Below the pieces are notes generated by a model. It saw only the letters and a list, made by a program, of their open reading frames with translations. It was not told the origin of the DNA and searched no databases. A program made the translations under genes and the position numbers. Source: Oligoflexus sp. (lineage in GTDB: Bacteria; Bdellovibrionota_B; Oligoflexia; Oligoflexales; Oligoflexaceae). Taken from it: a DNA stretch of 55,456 bases. The stretch's first letter is position 1. Every line of letters begins with the position of its first letter. This document shows positions 16,459 through 25,759 of the stretch, in pieces. The stretch is from the NCBI GenBank assembly GCA_014377445.1, contig JACMPP010000065.1, positions 1 through 55,456 of the forward strand. The letters run 5' to 3'.

Positions 16459-16598
16459 CACCTGTCAGAAATCTGTACAGTCCAAAGTCTTGCGAATATC
16501 AATCATTTCATGGTTTTAGATTTGGCTCCGGGTTTTGCAATAAAGAAGACGGCTGTCCCTTGTTGTTGTCCCTCTTGCTGTACCGGAGCTGAAAGCCT

Positions 16599-16937
16599 AT
16601 GAATACGAATACCGTCCCCTATGAAGGCATCTTAGTTGAGCAGTACTCACAACCCACCTTCCTTCCCCCACTTTGGCGAATCATTTTTCAGGAAGCCATG
16701 CGCGGCAATCACATGTTGTTCACTCGCTCTATTCAAAGCGAAGCCGCTCTCATCAATCCAGACCCGGCAAACGAAGAGCTTATCGAATTCTGTGTGCACC
16801 TTTTTGCTGCATCCGACCTTCGTACAATCAAGTCTATGATTCACCTGCTCCCTCGTAACGAGCAGATGCAACTCTTCGGCGTCTACCTCCAGCAGATGCA
16901 ATGCATTCGCGAAGAAGCAAAACGTTCGATGAATTAA
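16599..16937 (+). CDS. Hypothetical protein, 112 residues
   Basis: A cytoplasmic-looking, helical protein without signal or membrane segment, with a Met/Gln-rich C-terminal helix (NEQMQLFGVYLQQMQCIREEAK). GGAG lies ten bases before the ATG. I do not recognise it. It ends about 100 bases before ftsK on the same strand and might be cotranscribed with it. Composition and codon use look like those of its neighbours. Confidence 0.6.
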   Translation: MNTNTVPYEGILVEQYSQPTFLPPLWRIIFQEAMRGNHMLFTRSIQSEAALINPDPANEELIEFCVHLFAASDLRTIKSMIHLLPRNEQMQLFGVYLQQMQCIREEAKRSMN

Positions 16938-17037
16938 ACCGAAAAGCGATGGCGTTCGTCTATCGAGCGCACGTCCTGGCTCTCTTTCTGCTACAATTAT
17001 GACCAAGGCTATCATCCTAGGGAAGGAAGCTAACGTC

Positions 17038-19386
17038 ATGGCAGAGGCTGTAAGACAGGACAAAAAAAAGGGCGTTCTGGACTATCTCCAAATTCGGCGA
17101 TGGATTAATCCCGAGGATGGCTATAGCCAGGAAGTCTTTTTTGTTGGTTGTGTGATTTTCGCGGTTTTCCTTGGCATCGCTCTCGCGAGCTTTTCGCCAC
17201 TTGATCCTTCCATTTACAACTATAGTTATCCACCCCGCAGCGCTCAAAACTGGGGCGGAATCGTTGGCTCCTACATTTCCGGCTTTCTCATCTTTCAATT
17301 GGGTGTCCTCGCCTATTTCCTGCCCGTTCCGCTTTTGATGCTGGCCTGGATGAATCTTCGGGGCGCGCCCTCGGCCTTTGCCGCCGGACGTCTGGCTGGA
17401 ATTGGCCTTGGCATCGGCTGTGTAGCTCTCGCGGCTCAGCAGTGGGCGCCTTCACTTTCGATCGGGGGCTTTTCCTACCGTTCGGGCGGAACGCTTGGTT
17501 TTTGGACCCAACGTCTGCTTTCGAAAACAGTGGGCCTGGGCGGCGTCTACATCTTCTTTGCCGGCGGCCTTGTGCTTGCGGCTCTTATGATTCGTCAGGA
17601 CAGTGTGATCCGCCCCTTCTTTAAGACTCTATCGAATCGGGTGCCGAAGAAGAGCCAAGCGCCTAAGAAGGCCGATGCCGCCTCTGCTTCGGCCTTAGCA
17701 TCTATCCCTGATTTAAGGGAAGAGCCGGGCCTCAAGGATATTCTGCAAAAAATCAGCATTCAGGAAAAATTCCAGGCGCCCCTGCCCGCGCCAACCCCAG
17801 TCCCAACTCAAAATCTAGGGCCGGACATCGATTTCGATGATGCGTCCGAACTGCAGAAATCAAAGCCGGCCGAAGCCTTTGATCCTCTGCCACCCCTGCC
17901 GCCCGATCCCAGCTATGTGCCGCCTCCCACCTCGATGTTTCGCAGCGGTGTGAGCAACGCCGCGATCAATGAGGAGGAGCGCAAAGAGTTCGAGGCAACC
18001 TCGATCGCTTTGGTCAAAGCCTTTTCTGAGTTTGGTGTGGGTGGCGAAGTCATTGCGATCCAGCCGGGTCCAGTCGTAACCGTCTACGAATTCCAACCCG
18101 ATGCGGGAACGAAGCTCTCTAAGGTCACAGGGCTTCTCGATGATATCGCCCTTGCCCTGCGTGTGGATTCGATTTTTATCCATCCTGTGAGTGGCAAAAG
18201 AGCGCTGGGTGTTCAGGTGCCGAACACCCGTCGTGAGACAGTGTTTCTCGGCGACATCTTGCAAACGACAGCCTTTACCAATGTGTCCTCGCCTTTGAAC
18301 TTTGTTCTGGGCAAGGGTCTTACAGGCGAACCGATTTGCTGTGACCTGGCATCGATGCCTCACCTTCTGACCGCTGGTCAAACGGGGTCTGGTAAGTCGG
18401 TGGCGATCAACTCGCTGCTCTGCAGCTTGATTTTGAAAGCCAGTCCCGATCAGGTGAAGATGATCCTGGTTGATCCCAAGATCTTGGAACTCAAGATCTA
18501 CGAAGGTATTCCTCACCTTCTGATGCCGGTTATCACCGAACCTTTGAAAGCCTCGCTCGCTTTAAAATGGGCTTGTTTTGAGATGGATCGCCGCTATCAG
18601 CTAATGGAGTCAGCGATGGTTCGTCATATCTCAGGTTTTAATCAACACTGGGATAATTCAACTGCTGAGCAAAAAGCTGAGATGCGCGAGCGATATGGGG
18701 ATTCGTTTCAAGGCAAACTGCCCTATATCGTCATCGTCATCGATGAGCTGGCCGACCTTATGCTGACTGCATCGAAGGATGTGGAGAACTCGATTCAGCG
18801 TCTGGCACAAAAGGCCCGTGCCTCCGGTATCCACCTGGTTCTTGCGACCCAACGTCCATCGGTTGACGTCATCACGGGTGTGATCAAGGCAAACCTACCT
18901 TGTCGAATAGCCTTCAAAGTCTTCTCGCGAACTGACAGCCGGACGATCCTCGATAGCATGGGCGCTGAGCGCTTACTGGGTAAAGGCGATATGCTCTTCC
19001 TCCGTCCTGGATCGAGTAAGCTTGAGCGTATTCAGGGGGCTTTCCTAAGCGATGAGGAAGTGGTCGGCATGGTCGATCAGCTGAAGAAGAGCAGCATGCC
19101 GCATTACGATGCGACGGCGATGGAATGGATCAACGAAGAATTTCAAAAGCAATCCGGCAATCAGTTTGAGATGAGCGAAGAGCATGCGGGTTCTGCGGAT
19201 CCAAAGTGGAACGATGCGATCAACATCGCCCAGCGGCAGGGTGCCATCAGTGCTTCGTATCTGCAGCGCATGTTGAAAATTGGCTATAACCGTGCGGCTC
19301 GTATCGTGGAATCGATGGAGTCACAGGGTTTGGTGGCGAAGGCGGATGGATCGAAGCCTAGGGCTTGGATTGGGCCTAATACTTAA
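17038..19386 (+). CDS. ftsK: DNA translocase FtsK/SpoIIIE
   Basis: 782 residues from the ATG at 17038, nine bases after GGAAGGAAG; an in-frame ATG at 16999 is less likely. The N-terminus has four membrane segments (about 30-52, 80-112, 125-147, 175-195). A Pro/Ala-rich linker of about 130 residues follows. The motor has AGQTGSGKSVAINS (Walker A, about residue 455), IVIVIDELADLM (Walker B) and LVLATQRPSVDVITG. The C-terminal winged-helix gamma domain (SASYLQRMLKIGYNRAARIV) reads KOPS-type polar sequences. The protein sits at the division septum and pumps chromosome ends toward dif for XerCD dimer resolution, linking segregation and division. A terminator follows directly. Confidence 0.97.
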   Translation: MAEAVRQDKKKGVLDYLQIRRWINPEDGYSQEVFFVGCVIFAVFLGIALASFSPLDPSIYNYSYPPRSAQNWGGIVGSYISGFLIFQLGVLAYFLPVPLLMLAWMNLRGAPSAFAAGRLAGIGLGIGCVALAAQQWAPSLSIGGFSYRSGGTLGFWTQRLLSKTVGLGGVYIFFAGGLVLAALMIRQDSVIRPFFKTLSNRVPKKSQAPKKADAASASALASIPDLREEPGLKDILQKISIQEKFQAPLPAPTPVPTQNLGPDIDFDDASELQKSKPAEAFDPLPPLPPDPSYVPPPTSMFRSGVSNAAINEEERKEFEATSIALVKAFSEFGVGGEVIAIQPGPVVTVYEFQPDAGTKLSKVTGLLDDIALALRVDSIFIHPVSGKRALGVQVPNTRRETVFLGDILQTTAFTNVSSPLNFVLGKGLTGEPICCDLASMPHLLTAGQTGSGKSVAINSLLCSLILKASPDQVKMILVDPKILELKIYEGIPHLLMPVITEPLKASLALKWACFEMDRRYQLMESAMVRHISGFNQHWDNSTAEQKAEMRERYGDSFQGKLPYIVIVIDELADLMLTASKDVENSIQRLAQKARASGIHLVLATQRPSVDVITGVIKANLPCRIAFKVFSRTDSRTILDSMGAERLLGKGDMLFLRPGSSKLERIQGAFLSDEEVVGMVDQLKKSSMPHYDATAMEWINEEFQKQSGNQFEMSEEHAGSADPKWNDAINIAQRQGAISASYLQRMLKIGYNRAARIVESMESQGLVAKADGSKPRAWIGPNT

Positions 19387-19407
19387 GTTCTACCTTGAAT
19401 AATCAAT

Positions 19408-19436
19408 GCCGCCTCGATTCGTCGGGGTGGCTTTTT
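19408..19436 (+). terminator. Rho-independent terminator of ftsK
   Basis: GCCGCC (19408-19413) pairs with GGTGGC (19426-19431), followed by TTTTT, 22 bases after the ftsK stop. Confidence 0.85.
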
Positions 19437-19456
19437 CATGGCAGGAATCTGATCTT

Positions 19457-20524
19457 TTAGATGAGCGGAAGCAAGAAATTCACGAGTTGCGAACCCATCT
19501 TTTCAAGACTGAAATGAGATGCTGCTCGTTTCGCCCTCTCATCACGCGTTCTCTGATCTTCATCAAAGGCTCGCACAATCCAATTTTTCAAGACTTGAAC
19601 GTCGCGATCATTATTCTGAAAAAGATTTCCAAAGCTTTCATCGATCAGACATTCGGACAAAGACCCCACATTCGAGACCAGGACCGGCGTGCCACTCAGC
19701 AAAAACTCTTCAGTAACCCGACAAATCACCTCCGAACCAAGACTCGGCACGACGCCCAGCGTGGCGTTGGCCAAGCGTTCTGGAAGATTCAGTACTCGGG
19801 CTTCAACGATTCCCCAATCGACCCCTTCTTCAAGTCCTAGGGACTTTGCATGGTCCCTGAGTGCGCTGGAGCCGATGTTCGAACTCTGACCTATGATCTC
19901 GAAGAAAGGTCTTGGACGGTGGCTATCCCAAGCTTTCAGCACTTTGCTAAAGAGCTCAAAGAATTTTTCATGGCCTTTAATAGGATCTAAACGTCCGACG
20001 AGAACGAGCCGTGGCCGAGCGGCTTCTTTTCGTATTCGGGAGTGAAAGATTGCCGTGTCGAGACCGAGGGGGATCGAAATGATAGTTTTATTGGGTAAAA
20101 CGGCTTTGAAACGATCCGCCAGAACCTGAGCCGGTGTAAGGATCGCCCGGCAAAAACCAAGGTTCAAGCCCAGATCAAACTTCGAGAGCGGCTGAACGAG
20201 ATCGCTATCCTGCCCGCGGAAGCGTACGACGGGCACTCCCAGAAAGCGGGCCAGGAAAGTTTCGGGTCCGCCGTAGGTGATGATGACCGAGGGTTTGAGG
20301 GACTTCGCATAGGTTCTCAGGGCAAATACTTCCGAAAACTTAAAGCCAAAACTCGGACCCGCTACATGATGTTCTTTGGCCCTTTGTTCGCAAGGCGAAG
20401 CGGGTAGGGCACTCAACTCCGACTGCCAGCCTTGCTTTTGCAGGGCCTGGGCACTTCTCAGCGCGTACTCGGTGATCGCACTATTCCAGCGGTTTGAGCA
20501 GAGATGCCAAACAGTAGGTTTCAT
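19457..20524 (-). CDS. Glycosyltransferase family 4 (GT-B fold)
   Basis: A 355-residue enzyme with the two-domain GT-B layout. The C-terminal nucleotide-sugar domain starts about residue 185 with RPRLVLVGRLDPIKGHEKFFELF, and LGVVPSLGSEVICRVTEEFLLSGTPVL carries the E-x7-E donor-binding motif. The N-terminal acceptor domain has YGGPETFLARFLGVPVVRFRGQDSDL. Its start overlaps the stop of the family 2 transferase (TAATG), so the two are coupled. Likely role: LPS core or capsule assembly at the inner face of the inner membrane; the sugar is unknown. Confidence 0.85.
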   Translation of the reverse strand: MKPTVWHLCSNRWNSAITEYALRSAQALQKQGWQSELSALPASPCEQRAKEHHVAGPSFGFKFSEVFALRTYAKSLKPSVIITYGGPETFLARFLGVPVVRFRGQDSDLVQPLSKFDLGLNLGFCRAILTPAQVLADRFKAVLPNKTIISIPLGLDTAIFHSRIRKEAARPRLVLVGRLDPIKGHEKFFELFSKVLKAWDSHRPRPFFEIIGQSSNIGSSALRDHAKSLGLEEGVDWGIVEARVLNLPERLANATLGVVPSLGSEVICRVTEEFLLSGTPVLVSNVGSLSECLIDESFGNLFQNNDRDVQVLKNWIVRAFDEDQRTRDERAKRAASHFSLEKMGSQLVNFLLPLI

Positions 20525-21291
20525 TATTTAAGACCTCTTTTTTCAAAGAGCTTCGCATACTTCACAAATGCATAGGTGCTGGAGATCAGGGCGTAGGTAT
20601 ATCCGGGATAACCATCTAGAAAGCCGAGGCGCAGGACATAGCGACTGAAGAACTCAAGCCAGGGTCTGAGGATGTGGCTCGCGAACGATGGCTTTTTGCC
20701 CTTGGCAGCGTGCTGCTCAGCAATGGCCGAGGTGTAGCGATTGAAGCGGACAAAGTAATCCGTGAGATCGCGATAGGAGTAGTGCCAGAGGACGGCGCCT
20801 TTAAGATAAAGGATCTTGCCTTCTTTAGGCACATACTCTTCGTGGATCGAGCCTTTGTACTGGCCAGCGCCCCTAAGAAAGAGCCTTAGAGGTCTATCCC
20901 TGGTTTTGCCGAAGGCCATGCGCCGGCCCATAAAGACGAGACGACGATCGAGCCTATAGGCCGTGCCTTCGGATTGTCTGATGATTGTCGGGAGGAGCGT
21001 GGCCAGCTCGGGGCTTAACTGTTCATCCGCATCTATAGCCAGAACCCATTTTCGGGTGCCGTAGGCGAGAGCGGCGTTTTTTTGTTCAGCGAAATTGGTA
21101 AAAGGCCTTTGATAAACCTGCGCGCCAAATGAGGTGGCTATCGCTGCGGTTTGATCCTGGCTCAGGGAATCGAGGACAATAATTTCGATACCGGGGGGGA
21201 GACTTTGGAGACAACGGGGGAGCTGGGTTTCTTCATTGTAGGCAATGATGACAACCGATAGGTCTAAATGCGGCGTAGTCTGAGGCAGCAT
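20524..21291 (-). CDS. Glycosyltransferase family 2 (WaaE/KdtX-like)
   Basis: 255 residues from ATG 21291; the longer ORF begins with TTG at 21345. GT-A motifs are clear: LSVVIIAYNEETQLPRCL, IIVLDSLSQDQT, VYQRPFTNFAEQKNAAL, and the DxD-like metal site VLAIDADEQLSPEL. The pattern with FAEQKNAAL and KGSIHEEYVP matches the LPS-core beta-1,4-glucosyltransferase type (WaaE, next to kdtA in several Gram-negative species). The C-terminal region (RYVLRLGFLDGYPGYTYAL) is hydrophobic and may attach to the membrane. It is cotranscribed and coupled with the family 4 transferase. Confidence 0.85.
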   Translation of the reverse strand: MLPQTTPHLDLSVVIIAYNEETQLPRCLQSLPPGIEIIVLDSLSQDQTAAIATSFGAQVYQRPFTNFAEQKNAALAYGTRKWVLAIDADEQLSPELATLLPTIIRQSEGTAYRLDRRLVFMGRRMAFGKTRDRPLRLFLRGAGQYKGSIHEEYVPKEGKILYLKGAVLWHYSYRDLTDYFVRFNRYTSAIAEQHAAKGKKPSFASHILRPWLEFFSRYVLRLGFLDGYPGYTYALISSTYAFVKYAKLFEKRGLK

Positions 21292-21320
21292 AAATGGGTC
21301 CCGTCCTGAGGATTGGACCA

Positions 21321-21340
21321 GGGGGAAGATGTCTTCCCCC
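21321..21340. repeat. 9-bp inverted repeat between the secreted protein and glycosyltransferase genes
   Basis: GGGGGAAGA and TCTTCCCCC separated by TG, 12 bases after the upstream minus-strand stop (21352). It could form a strong hairpin on either strand. No T-run follows on the minus strand, so it may stabilise the upstream mRNA end or limit read-through; a classic terminator is not supported. Confidence 0.5.
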
Positions 21341-21351
21341 CTCAAACACCC

Positions 21352-21753
21352 TCAGAACGGGGCGCTTGTAGCAGTCCAGTAGTCCTGGTTTTCATTGATT
21401 CGGAGCATGGCAGGATAACCGGCCATAGAACCTTCATCACGATTGTACTTCGTCAAGACGACGATTGTACCTATTTTTCCCTGCTTCACAACACGTCCGA
21501 CAGCAACGATGTAGTTGTACTGGTTTTTGATTTCGATGAAATCACCAACCGCGCCCATACGGGGAGCAACAGTACAGTAGACGCGCTTTTCTTTTAAGAC
21601 ATCGCGACTTTCGTCAACGATGGAGTTCTCTTTCAATTTTTTGCAGACTTTTACTGAGGCTGCAAAGGATACTTGAGAGAGAAGCAGAGTAGATAGAACT
21701 CCAGAAATGAAAACGAGAGACAACAAACGGAAACATTTCTTCAGCAACAACAT
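21352..21753 (-). CDS. Secreted hypothetical protein, 133 residues
   Basis: The ATG at 21753 has GGAG five bases upstream and starts a signal peptide (MLLLKKCFRLLSLVFISGVL, ending SQVSFA). The mature part is about 100 residues and SH3-like in pattern: VCKKLKE, RVYCTVAPRMGAVGDFIEI, VAVGRVVKQGKIGTIVVL. The G-x-V/I and GRV strand arrangement is faintly echoed in the N-terminal domain of the 354-residue protein at 37410-38474 (VACGRV, then VGMRAEI). No family recognised; probably periplasmic. Confidence 0.65.
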   Translation of the reverse strand: MLLLKKCFRLLSLVFISGVLSTLLLSQVSFAASVKVCKKLKENSIVDESRDVLKEKRVYCTVAPRMGAVGDFIEIKNQYNYIVAVGRVVKQGKIGTIVVLTKYNRDEGSMAGYPAMLRINENQDYWTATSAPF

Positions 21754-21960
21754 AAAAGCTCCACAGCAATTCAGATTCTGGCTCAACCAAGTACAAATCC
21801 GCCAGGTATGCGGTTACTAAAGCAAGTCGTGTGCCAAGGCCTTCTTTTTGTACAGTATTGATAAGCTTGGGATTTTTCCGGGCGGGATGAATTGACTCTC
21901 GACAGCTGTCAAAATCCGCGACAGTCTAAAGCGCAATGACTGGTAAAGGAGGTCGGTAAC

Positions 21961-23955
21961 ATGGCGAATCATTTGGCTAACGAGAGTTCTCCCTATCTAC
22001 TCCAACATGCGAACAATCCCGTTGAGTGGTTCCCTTGGGGCGATGCCGCCTTCCGCAAGGCCGCGGCCGAGCATAAGCCGATCTTTCTATCTATTGGTTA
22101 TTCCACCTGTCACTGGTGCCATGTGATGGAGGGTGATTCTTTTGAAAAAGAGGACGTAGCCGAGATTCTCAATAAGCACTTTGTTGCCATCAAAGTCGAT
22201 CGGGAAGAACGACCTGACGTCGACGGCTTCTATCTGAAAGCTGTACAGGCGATGAATCAGCGGGGAGGTTGGCCGCTCTCCGTTATCCTCACAGATGAAG
22301 GCAAACCGTTTTGGGGTGGAACCTTTTTCCCCCGCGAACAACTCAAGGGCATTCTTAATCGTATTCATGAGATTTGGCTCACTGAGAATCACGTTCTGAA
22401 AGACAATGCCTTCGAGTTGACGGAACATCTTAAATTAAAGGTTGGGGAGCTCTTCGAGAAAAGACCTAAGGTTGATCTTCGGGTCATCGATTCTTTTCTG
22501 AAGAGTAAGATCGAAAGCTTCGATGCGCAATTAGGCGGCTTTGGATCCGCACCTAAATTTCCACCGTCGATGGCGATGATGGTTTTACTGCGCTATCCAG
22601 AACATCGCTCCATGGCCTTCAAGACCTTAAACAGCATGGCTCGCGGAGGTATGCGTGATCAGGTGGGTGGCGGTTTTCATCGCTATTCCGTTGATGACAG
22701 ATGGTTGGTACCGCACTTTGAAAAGATGCTTTACGACAACGCACTTTTAACTCTCGCCTACTGTGATGCCTATCAAGCGGGTGAAGGAAAAAATCGCGAG
22801 TATGAATATGTCATCACGTCAACTATAGACTACGTTTTGCGAGATATGACAAGCCCTGAAGGCGCGTTCTTTAGCGCCGAAGATGCCGACAGTGAGAAGA
22901 CCGAAGGCAAATTCTATGTCTGGAAAAAAGAAGATTTTTCGCCGCAACTTTTGCAGCGGGTCGAAGAATTTTTTACGCTCAGTCCCGAAGGAAATTTTGT
23001 TGTCGCCAAACATGTCGAAGAGCTGGAAGCCGCGGCTGGCATGAGTGCCGTGCAAAACGCAAATATTCTGCACCACATGAATGCGGTACAAATTCCTCGC
23101 GATGAATCTTACAAAAAACTCATCGAAGAACTTTTACAGCTACGCGCAAAAAGAATTCGTCCGAGTCTCGACGATAAAATTTTGACGTCGTGGAACGGAT
23201 GGATGATTGCCGCATTCGCCAAAGCCGGTCGAACTCTACAAAATGAAAAGTTCACTTTGGCTGCCGAAAAAGCGATGAATTTTGTGCTCACAAAACTGAC
23301 ACAAAATGATATGCTACTCCGAACTTACCGTGATGGTGTCGCGAAGCAAGAAAGTTTTCTCGAAGATTATGCAGCCGTTATTTTCGCGAACATCGAACTC
23401 TACCTCAGCACTCTAAATCCCAAACATCTTCAAAACGCGATTATCTGGCAAAAGAAGCAGGATGCCTCTTTTTTAGACAGAAAAGCGCAGGCTTATTTTG
23501 AAGATCGCGGCAGCGACATACGAATTCCAATTCGTAATAAAGAGTTCATGGATGACGCGACACCGGGTGGCAACTCCTTAAGTGCTTGGAATTTATCGAG
23601 ATTGTTCAAAATGACGGGCGACAAAGAGTGGCGAAACCTCTGTGTCCCGCTCCTGGAGCAGTCTTCAGACCTTATGCAGCGTTTTCCTGCCGCCTTTCCC
23701 CTGATGAATATGGCTTTGGCTGAACTCCATGGAAAATCGCTGGTCATAGTTGGTGATTTCGACATAGAAAACCTCGCAAAAAACGTAAGCTTTACGACCT
23801 GGATACAGTCGCATGCGGATTTGATGAAAATATGCCCGATTCTGCAGGGAAAAGCGCCGATTGCAGGCAAAACACAGTTCTTTCTTTGCGAAGGTGAGCA
23901 GTGCCAACTGCCTACGCTAGATTTTCAATCGATTCTTAAAGAGCTCGCGTCGTAG
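21961..23955 (+). CDS. DUF255 / YyaL-type thioredoxin-fold protein with six-hairpin domain
   Basis: 664 residues, the usual length for this widespread family (SPATA20 in animals, YyaL in Bacillus). The N-terminal thioredoxin-like domain has the start [20 protein letters not shown] and the active site [16 protein letters not shown] (CxxC-H), then [12 protein letters not shown] and [13 protein letters not shown]. The rest is a six-hairpin-like domain seen in glycoside-processing enzymes ([49 protein letters not shown]). The ribosome binding site is strong (GGAGG). The physiological substrate of the family is unsettled. It precedes the glycine-cleavage genes but ends 69 bases before gcvT. Confidence 0.9.
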   Translation: MANHLANESSPYLLQHANNPVEWFPWGDAAFRKAAAEHKPIFLSIGYSTCHWCHVMEGDSFEKEDVAEILNKHFVAIKVDREERPDVDGFYLKAVQAMNQRGGWPLSVILTDEGKPFWGGTFFPREQLKGILNRIHEIWLTENHVLKDNAFELTEHLKLKVGELFEKRPKVDLRVIDSFLKSKIESFDAQLGGFGSAPKFPPSMAMMVLLRYPEHRSMAFKTLNSMARGGMRDQVGGGFHRYSVDDRWLVPHFEKMLYDNALLTLAYCDAYQAGEGKNREYEYVITSTIDYVLRDMTSPEGAFFSAEDADSEKTEGKFYVWKKEDFSPQLLQRVEEFFTLSPEGNFVVAKHVEELEAAAGMSAVQNANILHHMNAVQIPRDESYKKLIEELLQLRAKRIRPSLDDKILTSWNGWMIAAFAKAGRTLQNEKFTLAAEKAMNFVLTKLTQNDMLLRTYRDGVAKQESFLEDYAAVIFANIELYLSTLNPKHLQNAIIWQKKQDASFLDRKAQAYFEDRGSDIRIPIRNKEFMDDATPGGNSLSAWNLSRLFKMTGDKEWRNLCVPLLEQSSDLMQRFPAAFPLMNMALAELHGKSLVIVGDFDIENLAKNVSFTTWIQSHADLMKICPILQGKAPIAGKTQFFLCEGEQCQLPTLDFQSILKELAS

Positions 23956-24024
23956 TGCCTGGACAAACAGCTATATTTTTTTGTAGGCTCCGATCCGAAC
24001 ACAATACGTAGAGAGAGGCAAATC

Positions 24025-25137
24025 ATGACGACTGCTGAGATCAAAAAAACACCCTTACATGCCCTCCATAAGCAGTTAAAAGCGAAGATGGTTAATTTCG
24101 GCGGCTGGGATATGCCAGTGCAGTATGAAAGCGTACTGGTCGAACATAAATATGTGCGTGAACATTGCGGTATTTTTGATGTGAGTCACATGGGTGAGAT
24201 CATCGTCGAAGGCGCGGATGCTCTGGCTTATTTGCAGGGTATTACGATCAACGATGTCGCCCGTCTTGAGCTTGGCAACGGTCAGTACAGTGCGCTTCCC
24301 ACAGAAGATGCCGGCTTTGTCGACGATTTGATCATCTACCGCGTCGGTGCGCAGCGTTATCTCCTTTGCGTCAATGCATCCAATATCGAAAAAGACTTCG
24401 AATGGCTGAAGAAAAACCAAGGCGCTCATAAAGTCACTCTCACCAACGAGTCAACTCTCTGGAGTCAGCTCGCGGTTCAGGGGCCTGAAAGTGAAGAGGC
24501 TTTAAAGGCGATTCTTGGTCCTGAGGATCAGAAACGCATTGCCGAGCTACCTTACACCAACATCACCGAAGCTTCGTTCCAGGGCAAAAAAGGCTTTGTG
24601 GCTCGTACGGGTTATACCGGTGAAAAAGGCTATGAGATCTACATTCCGAACACGATCGCCTCGTCGGTATTTTCGGAACTTCTTGAAAAATCCAATGCGA
24701 AGCCTATCGGTCTCGGCGCGCGCGATACCCTTCGTCTCGAAGCCTGTTATTTGCTTTACGGCAACGATATGGACGAAACCGTTTCGCCGATCGAAGCGGG
24801 TATTGCCTGGGCTGTTCGTTTTGAAAAAGGCGACTTTCTTGGCAAGGCCAAAATGGAAGCGCAAAAAGCGGGAACAGCTCCGGCTCGTAAAATGGTCGCC
24901 TTCAAACTGACAGACGAAGGCATTGCCCGTCACGGCATGGATATCTATGTCGGCGATCGTAAGGTCGGCGTTGTGACCAGCGGTTCGGTCCTCCCGACCG
25001 TCGAAGGCGCGGGCGGAATGGCTCTTATCGAGAAAGAGGCTGCAGCCCTTGGAGACGAGATCAGCATCGATGTTCGCGGCAAAAGAAAACTTGCTAAGGT
25101 TGTCAAACGACCACTATATTCGGCCAAGGTTAAGTAA
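24025..25137 (+). CDS. gcvT: Glycine cleavage system T protein (aminomethyltransferase)
   Basis: 370 residues, family length. The N-terminal MVNFGGWDMPVQYESVLVEH and DVSHMGEI are GcvT hallmarks, with YSALPTEDAGFVDDLIIYR (the catalytic Asp of DDL) and the C-terminal LGARDTLRLEACYLLYGNDM. The enzyme transfers the methylene group from aminomethyl-lipoyl GcvH to tetrahydrofolate and releases ammonia. GAGG is six bases before the ATG. It is followed by gcvH and gcvP; the L protein is elsewhere. Confidence 0.95.
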   Translation: MTTAEIKKTPLHALHKQLKAKMVNFGGWDMPVQYESVLVEHKYVREHCGIFDVSHMGEIIVEGADALAYLQGITINDVARLELGNGQYSALPTEDAGFVDDLIIYRVGAQRYLLCVNASNIEKDFEWLKKNQGAHKVTLTNESTLWSQLAVQGPESEEALKAILGPEDQKRIAELPYTNITEASFQGKKGFVARTGYTGEKGYEIYIPNTIASSVFSELLEKSNAKPIGLGARDTLRLEACYLLYGNDMDETVSPIEAGIAWAVRFEKGDFLGKAKMEAQKAGTAPARKMVAFKLTDEGIARHGMDIYVGDRKVGVVTSGSVLPTVEGAGGMALIEKEAAALGDEISIDVRGKRKLAKVVKRPLYSAKVK

Positions 25138-25208
25138 TATCTGTCGTCCCTTTGCGGTACATACCCCGAGCGTCTGAGCGATCCGATGCTCTTATTTTAG
25201 AGGTCCTT

Positions 25209-25589
25209 ATGTCCTTTCCAAAAGAACTGAAGTACACCCGCGAGCATGAGTGGGTCCGTCTCGAAAACAGCACAGCGGCGATTGGCATTACGTCTTACGC
25301 TCTGGAGCAACTCGGTGACGTGGTTCACCTCGACCTTCCAAAGGTTGGCGAGTCTTTCAAAGCGGGTTCAACTTTCGGAAGCATCGAGTCGACTAAAACC
25401 GTTTCGGACCTCTACATGCCGATCACCGGCAAGGTTACCGAAGTGAATACCGCTCTCGTGAAGAAGCTCGAAGGCCTTTCTGACGATCCTTATGTCGCAG
25501 GTTGGTTGATCAAGATCTCCTTCGCTTCGAACGACGGCGAGCTCATGGCCGCTGCCGACTACCAAAAACTGATCGCCGAAGAAGAATGA
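25209..25589 (+). CDS. gcvH: Glycine cleavage system H protein (lipoyl carrier)
   Basis: 126 residues from ATG 25209 (GAGG five bases upstream; the ORF is open from 25152). The lipoyl-lysine site is [15 protein letters not shown] (Lys at about residue 64), and the start [17 protein letters not shown] and [19 protein letters not shown] are typical. It carries the aminomethyl intermediate between GcvP, GcvT and dihydrolipoyl dehydrogenase. A hairpin after the gene may lower transcription into gcvP. Confidence 0.97.
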   Translation: MSFPKELKYTREHEWVRLENSTAAIGITSYALEQLGDVVHLDLPKVGESFKAGSTFGSIESTKTVSDLYMPITGKVTEVNTALVKKLEGLSDDPYVAGWLIKISFASNDGELMAAADYQKLIAEEE

Positions 25590-25590
25590 C

Positions 25591-25626
25591 ATATAAGGCC
25601 AGGGAAAACCTTTTCCTGGCCTTTCC
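25591..25626 (+). terminator. Terminator or attenuating hairpin between gcvH and gcvP
   Basis: AAGGCCAGG(G)AAAA and TTTTCCTGGCCTT form a long stem with one bulge just after the gcvH stop, followed by TCC and no long T-run. It may stop transcription partly, so that gcvP has its own promoter in the 130 bases that follow. Confidence 0.6.
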
Positions 25627-25759
25627 TCACTCATCACCGCCTTTGTACGCTGACCACTTTCCCCCGAATAAATTAGATTGGGTGTTTTTTTGCTTTTTGC
25701 CGGGCCTTTCGCTAGATTATGAGGGTCGAATAAATTGGGCAAAAAGGCGGAACATATCA